DNA from: Clostridia bacterium | GTDB taxonomy: Bacteria; Bacillota_A; Clostridia; Christensenellales; Aristaeellaceae | Reading direction: 5' to 3' | Assembly (NCBI GenBank): GCA_017481185.1 | Contig: JAFUPO010000246.1 | Span: forward strand, 1-7,973 | Length of the DNA: 7,973 nucleotides | Position numbers and translations under genes: made by a program | Notes under the pieces: model-generated | Told to the model about the DNA's origin: nothing | The model's database searches: none | Seen by the model: the letters and a program-made list of their open reading frames with translations, nothing else | Shown: positions 5,065 through 7,973 of the stretch, in pieces | How the letters are laid out: every line of letters begins with the position of its first letter | How positions within the stretch are numbered: the stretch's first letter is position 1

Positions 5065-5856
5065 ATGATCAATCGCTTGCAAACCTGGTTGGACTGGCTG
5101 CAATCGTCGCCGGTTGAGTTTGTGATTTATCTTGTGCTTCTGGCAGTGGCTGTGCTGGCCTCCCTGACCCTGCATGAGCTGGCACACGGTTATGTGGCCT
5201 ATCGATGCGGGGATCCAACAGCTAAAATGCTGGGCCGTCTGACATTGAACCCTTTGAAACATCTGGATCCCTTTGGGGCTGCCTGCCTTGTGCTTCTCGG
5301 CTTTGGCTGGGCCAAGCCGGTGCCGGTGAACCCTAGAAATTTTCAAAACTACCGCCGGGATGATTTTATGGTATCCATTGCCGGCATTGCCGTGAACCTG
5401 ACCTTGTTTATTTTGTCTACGGCGCTGCTGGTGGGGCTGAATTCGTTTATCTGGACCGAGGAGGCGCTTTTGTATGTGGGGCTGAACAACTTGGTGTCAG
5501 TTCAGCCTGTGGTGAATAAGCTTGCTTCCTCCGGGGCTGCGCAGCTGCTGGAAGTGTTGCTTAAGAACCCAGCCATGGGTTATGTGCAGCAGTTTTTGGC
5601 CATGTTTGCCTCTATTAATCTGGGCTTGGGCATCTTTAACCTTTTGCCCCTGCCCCCGCTGGATGGTTTTCATGTAGTGAATGATATTCTGCTCAGGGGT
5701 CGCCTGCGGCTGAATCCCCGGGTGTTTAGAATTGCTCATCTGATCGTGTTGGTGCTGTGTTTTTCCGGCGCGCTGAACGGCGTTTTGAACGCGATCATAA
5801 ATACGATCGATTCCTCGGTGGTCAATCTGTTTCTTAAAATGATCGGCAGGGGGTAA
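5065..5856 (+). CDS. M50-family site-2-type zinc metalloprotease (YwhC/rhizobial-type integral membrane peptidase)
   Basis: A polytopic membrane protease of the site-2 protease superfamily. Zinc-site motif HELAH is at residues 37-41 (His37, Glu38, His41), at the end of the first membrane segment (about 17-36). The third ligand is Asp200 in NLLPLPPLDG. Between them GDPTAKMLGRLTLNPLKHLDPFG is diagnostic of the short YwhC-like clade, which lacks the PDZ domain of RseP/SpoIVFB-type relatives. Further membrane segments are at about 101-125, 175-195 and 221-245. Length is 263 residues, a little longer than the usual ~220, with extra sequence at about 125-170. A very strong ribosome binding site AGGAGGAGG (5051-5059) precedes the ATG. 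The substrate of this clade is not known. Clustering directly upstream of scpA-scpB is common in Clostridia and gives 4-nt spacing to scpA. Confidence 0.92.
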   Translation: MINRLQTWLDWLQSSPVEFVIYLVLLAVAVLASLTLHELAHGYVAYRCGDPTAKMLGRLTLNPLKHLDPFGAACLVLLGFGWAKPVPVNPRNFQNYRRDDFMVSIAGIAVNLTLFILSTALLVGLNSFIWTEEALLYVGLNNLVSVQPVVNKLASSGAAQLLEVLLKNPAMGYVQQFLAMFASINLGLGIFNLLPLPPLDGFHVVNDILLRGRLRLNPRVFRIAHLIVLVLCFSGALNGVLNAIINTIDSSVVNLFLKMIGRG

Positions 5857-5860
5857 GCCA

Positions 5861-6613
5861 ATGCCCATGCATATACGCCTGAAGGATTTTGACGGCCCCC
5901 TTGACCTGCTATTGCAGCTCATCGGCAAGGCTAAGATCGATATCAAGGATATTTTCGTTTCTCAGATCACCGATCAGTATATTGAGTCGGTAAATCACGC
6001 CATTGATCTGGATATGGAGGAAGCGACTTCCTTTCTGGTAATGGCAGCTACCCTCCTTGAGATTAAAAGCCGTTCCATGCTGCCTAAGCCGCCCAAGCCC
6101 CTGGAGGAAGGGGAACTGAGCCCCGAAGAAGCGCTGATACGCCAGTTGCAGGAATATAAAATTTTCAAGGAAACAGCAGAGAATATGCAGCAGTTTGAAA
6201 AAGCTGCCGCCGCCATGTATCATAAGCTGCCGGAGGAATATCCGCTGCCGCCGCCGTCCTTTGAGCTTACAGGGCTAACCTTGCAAGGGCTGGTGGAGGC
6301 CTTTGCTCGGGTCTATGCCCGCCGCCCTGAGAATACGGAGCCGGAGGAAACAAAGGCTGTACATCGCGATATTCAAAGGGATGTGCATACCGTTCCTGAA
6401 TGTATGCTGCATATTCTTAAAGGGCTTAAGCGTAAGGGACAGATGACCTTTGATGAGCTGATCAGCCATGCTCCCACCAAGGAAGAAGTGGTTACGCTGT
6501 TCTTGGCTCTGTTGGAGCTTCTGCGCTTGGGAAAGGCCCATATTAGCCAGGCAGCCGTTTATGACCCCATTACCCTGTACCCTGGAAGGAGCAAAGAGAT
6601 TGCAATCCAATGA
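5861..6613 (+). CDS. scpA: Segregation and condensation protein A (kleisin subunit of SMC-ScpAB)
   Basis: The kleisin that bridges the two SMC heads and binds a ScpB dimer, acting on the nucleoid in chromosome compaction and segregation. Residues 6-18 (RLKDFDGPLDLLL) are the ScpA signature, followed by the helical SMC-neck-binding region (IDIKDIFVSQITDQYI). The middle (about 83-140) is acidic, helical and proline-containing; residues from about 190 form the C-terminal winged helix (KRKGQMTFDELISHAPTKEE...). Length of 250 residues is typical. ATG 5861 is preceded by AGGGGG (5848-5853), placed across the end of the protease gene; a second ATG at 5867 is possible but worse spaced. The 3' end overlaps scpB by 14 nt. 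Confidence 0.95.
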   Translation: MPMHIRLKDFDGPLDLLLQLIGKAKIDIKDIFVSQITDQYIESVNHAIDLDMEEATSFLVMAATLLEIKSRSMLPKPPKPLEEGELSPEEALIRQLQEYKIFKETAENMQQFEKAAAAMYHKLPEEYPLPPPSFELTGLTLQGLVEAFARVYARRPENTEPEETKAVHRDIQRDVHTVPECMLHILKGLKRKGQMTFDELISHAPTKEEVVTLFLALLELLRLGKAHISQAAVYDPITLYPGRSKEIAIQ

Positions 6614-7151
6614 ACTTTCGCATATTGTTGAAGCCGTCCTTTTTGTGGCAGGCGAACCGGTTGCCATTGAGGATTTGGCCAAGGCTCTGGAGGTCAGCCA
6701 GCTGGAGCTGTCCTCTGCGCTGGATGCCCTCGCCAGCGAATATGATTATCATCGCCGAGGCATCCGCCTCAACCGCTTCGGGCACCATGTGCAATTGGCT
6801 ACCCGGGCAGACTACGCCCCCTACGTTGAGAGGCTTTTACAGCCTGTGCAAAAGCAAAGCCTGAGCCAAAAGGCTATGGAAACCCTGGCTGTTGTGGCCT
6901 ACCGTCAGCCGGTGACCAAAGCTGAGGTGGAGGCTGTAAGGGGCATGAAGTGCGACTACTCCATTCAATCCTTGGTCAACAAGGGGCTCATTGAGGAAGT
7001 GGGCCGCAAAGAGGCCCTGGGCCGCCCCATCCTTTATGGCACTACGGATCAATTTCTGGATCACTTTGGCATCTCTAGCCTTTCGGAGCTTCCCCAGCTG
7101 CCTGAAATGGAGCCGCTGCCTGCCAGTGATGAGCCGCCGCTCATTCCTTAA
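6600..7151 (+). CDS. scpB: Segregation and condensation protein B
   Basis: The dimeric winged-helix partner of ScpA in the bacterial condensin. The ATG frame upstream (6468) lies within scpA and reads non-ScpB sequence, so the start chosen is TTG 6600: it has AAGGAG (6586-6591) 8 nt upstream and yields MQSNELSHIVEAVLFVAGEP, the normal ScpB N-terminus. This gives 183 residues. The first winged helix spans about 5-80; the second carries the family signature METLAVVAYRQPVTKAEVEAVRG (93-115) and GLIEEVGRKEALGRPILYGTT (129-149). The acidic, proline-rich tail after about 160 is expected to be disordered. The 14-nt overlap with scpA implies translational coupling, fitting fixed stoichiometry. smc itself is not in the window. 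Confidence 0.94.
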   Translation: MQSNELSHIVEAVLFVAGEPVAIEDLAKALEVSQLELSSALDALASEYDYHRRGIRLNRFGHHVQLATRADYAPYVERLLQPVQKQSLSQKAMETLAVVAYRQPVTKAEVEAVRGMKCDYSIQSLVNKGLIEEVGRKEALGRPILYGTTDQFLDHFGISSLSELPQLPEMEPLPASDEPPLIP

Positions 7152-7153
7152 AT

Positions 7154-7181
7154 AAGCCGCAAAAAGCGGCTTTTTCTTTTT
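7154..7181 (+). terminator. Intrinsic terminator of the M50-scpA-scpB operon
   Basis: AAGCCGC (7154-7160) and GCGGCTT (7166-7172) form a 7-bp stem with an AAAAA loop, directly followed by TTTTTCTTTTT. It begins 2 nt after the scpB stop. This is a classic rho-independent terminator and separates the operon from the next gene. Confidence 0.92.
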
Positions 7182-7200
7182 GAGGGAAAAAAGGATTTAT

Positions 7201-7228
7201 TTGCCTATGCGACGAATATAAATATAAT
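7201..7228 (+). promoter_or_regulatory. Promoter candidate for the repeat-protein gene
   Basis: TTGCCT (7201-7206, 4/6) and a perfect TATAAT (7223-7228) are separated by 16 bp in an AT-rich stretch just after the scpB terminator. The leader would be about 85 nt. A small inverted repeat GCAAT/ATTGC (7271-7285) lies in that leader; its significance is unclear. Confidence 0.5.
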
Positions 7229-7319
7229 TATCTCGTTGCAGTTAGAGTTTTAAAGAGCGCGTATGGCATAGCAATGGTTGATTGCTTGCACATAAAAACA
7301 GAATAAGGAGTGAGACAGG

Positions 7320-7973
7320 GTGAAAAAGTCGGTTTTGGTAGGGCTGATCGTTGTGGTGATTGCTGCGATTGTCGTGGGCGTGACCATTGGGGATAAGAAC
7401 AAGCTGGCTGCGCAAAATGCTGAGTTGACCAGCCAGCTGGCCGCCCAGACCCAACAGGCGGCTGATGCTGCGGCTGCGCAGGAAACCGCGGAGAAAACAG
7501 CGGCGGATGCCGAAGCTGCTCAGGCGGCTGCTGAGACGGCTGCTGCCGAAGCCTTAGCTGCCAAGGAAACTGCTGAAAAGACGGCCGCTGAGGCTGTAAC
7601 TGCTAAGGACGCCGCCGAAAAGACGGCCGCCGAGGCAACCACCGCCCTGGAAGCTGCTCAAGAGACGGCTGCCGAGGCTGCCGCCGCCACGGAAGCTGCT
7701 GACAAGTCGGCTGGGGAAGCCGTAGCTGCCAAGGAAGCTGCCGAGAAGACGGCTGGGGAAGCCGTAGCTGCCAAGGAAGCTGCCGAGAAGACAGCCGGCG
7801 AAGCCGTAGCTGCCAAGGAAGCTGCCGAGAAGACGGCTGCCGAGGCCGTAGCTGCCAAGGAAGCTGCCGAGAAGACGGCTGCCGAGGCTGTAGCTGCCAA
7901 GGAAGCTGCTGAGAAGACGGCTGCCGAGGCTGTAGTTGCCAAGGAAGCTGCCGAAGAAACAGCCGGCGAAGCC
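7320..7973 (+). CDS. Membrane-anchored alanine-rich 14-residue-repeat protein (3' end outside window)
   Basis: Not recognised as a named protein. The frame opens at GTG 7320 with AAGGAG (7305-7310) 9 nt upstream and stays open to the right edge (218 residues visible). Residues 1-3 are Met-Lys-Lys, residues 4-24 are a hydrophobic helix (SVLVGLIVVVIAAIVVGVTIG), then DKNKLAAQNAELTSQ leads into 13 contiguous 14-residue units (residues 37-218), consensus VAAKEAAEKTAAEA. The visible part has no proline, cysteine or aromatic residue. Fourteen residues equal two heptads, and Lys4-Glu8 and Glu5-Lys9 are i/i+4 ion pairs, so a long coiled coil or single alpha-helix outside the membrane is predicted. The composition recalls group-3 LEA proteins and the TolA stalk; this is resemblance only. 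A lipobox is absent, so the anchor is a signal-anchor or an uncleaved signal. A spacer holding a C-terminal domain away from the membrane is the simplest inference. It is separated from scpB by a terminator and has its own promoter. Confidence 0.85.
   Translation, partial: MKKSVLVGLIVVVIAAIVVGVTIGDKNKLAAQNAELTSQLAAQTQQAADAAAAQETAEKTAADAEAAQAAAETAAAEALAAKETAEKTAAEAVTAKDAAEKTAAEATTALEAAQETAAEAAAATEAADKSAGEAVAAKEAAEKTAGEAVAAKEAAEKTAGEAVAAKEAAEKTAAEAVAAKEAAEKTAAEAVAAKEAAEKTAAEAVVAKEAAEETAGEA
7428..7973 (+). repeat. Tandem 42-bp coding repeats, 13 units
   Basis: Units begin every 42 bp from 7428 (7428, 7470, 7512, ... 7932); the sixth-from-last begins at 7722, and the last visible one ends exactly at 7973. 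Units from 7722 on are close to identical: the units at 7806, 7848 and 7890 each differ from the next by one base. Upstream units (7428-7721) keep the 14-residue pattern but diverge strongly. All indels respect the 42-bp period, so the frame is preserved. The array may continue past the edge. Confidence 0.92.

Noticed and set aside
5497..5946. Minus-strand open frame of 149 codons opposite the M50 protease and scpA
   Set aside because: Antisense to two conserved genes, low-complexity His/Gln-rich translation, no promoter or ribosome binding site.
7658..7942. Minus-strand open frame of 14-residue Ala/Ser repeats (ATASAAVFSAASLA type)
   Set aside because: It is the antisense of the 42-bp repeats. 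The plus-strand frame has a start, a ribosome binding site, a membrane segment and runs beyond both ends of this frame.
7428..7973. CRISPR-like or non-coding satellite array
   Set aside because: Units are contiguous with no unique spacers, the period is a multiple of three and the frame is open throughout with an anchored N-terminus; it is a coding repeat.

Overview
The window looks like a chromosomal segment of a low-to-mid GC member of the Bacillota, most likely a Clostridia. The evidence is the gene content (deoB, purine nucleoside phosphorylase, a DacF-like D,D-carboxypeptidase, a YwhC-like M50 protease, scpA-scpB), the strong AGGAGG-type ribosome binding sites, the sigma-A-type promoters and the single-membrane envelope proteins. 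The genus cannot be fixed from the sequence. No RNA gene, insertion sequence, integrase or CRISPR array was seen.

Layout. Positions 1-2665 (+) hold a nucleoside-salvage pair, phosphopentomutase (cut by the left edge) and purine nucleoside phosphorylase. They are followed by a secreted penicillin-binding D-Ala-D-Ala carboxypeptidase whose ribosome binding site lies in a long leader hairpin. Positions 2666-3834 (+) hold a small thiol-redox module: a glutathione-peroxidase-family thiol peroxidase and an OhrR-type MarR repressor with the peroxide-sensing cysteine. A promoter with clustered TTGA/TCAA palindromes stands in front of the peroxidase. Positions 3847-4881 (-) hold a LacI-family repressor, convergent with ohrR, sharing a bidirectional terminator that forms the end of its own coding sequence. 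A palindrome lies over its promoter. Positions 5065-7151 (+) hold an operon-like run of an M50 site-2-type protease, scpA and scpB, closed by a strong intrinsic terminator. Positions 7320-7973 (+) hold the start of a membrane-anchored, alanine-rich protein built of 14-residue (42-bp) repeats, which runs off the right edge.

How the genes work together. DeoB and the phosphorylase are successive steps of nucleoside breakdown: the phosphorylase yields (deoxy)ribose-1-phosphate and DeoB converts it to the 5-phosphate. ScpA and ScpB are the non-SMC subunits of the condensin; smc is not in the window. The peroxidase/OhrR pair is probably a self-contained peroxide response. The LacI protein has no obvious target next to it apart from its own promoter and the divergent M50 gene.

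The least ordinary element is the repeat protein at the right end. It has an N-terminal transmembrane segment and then 13 uninterrupted 14-residue repeats with no proline, aromatic or cysteine residue in the visible part. Its C-terminal part, which would decide its function, is outside the window.
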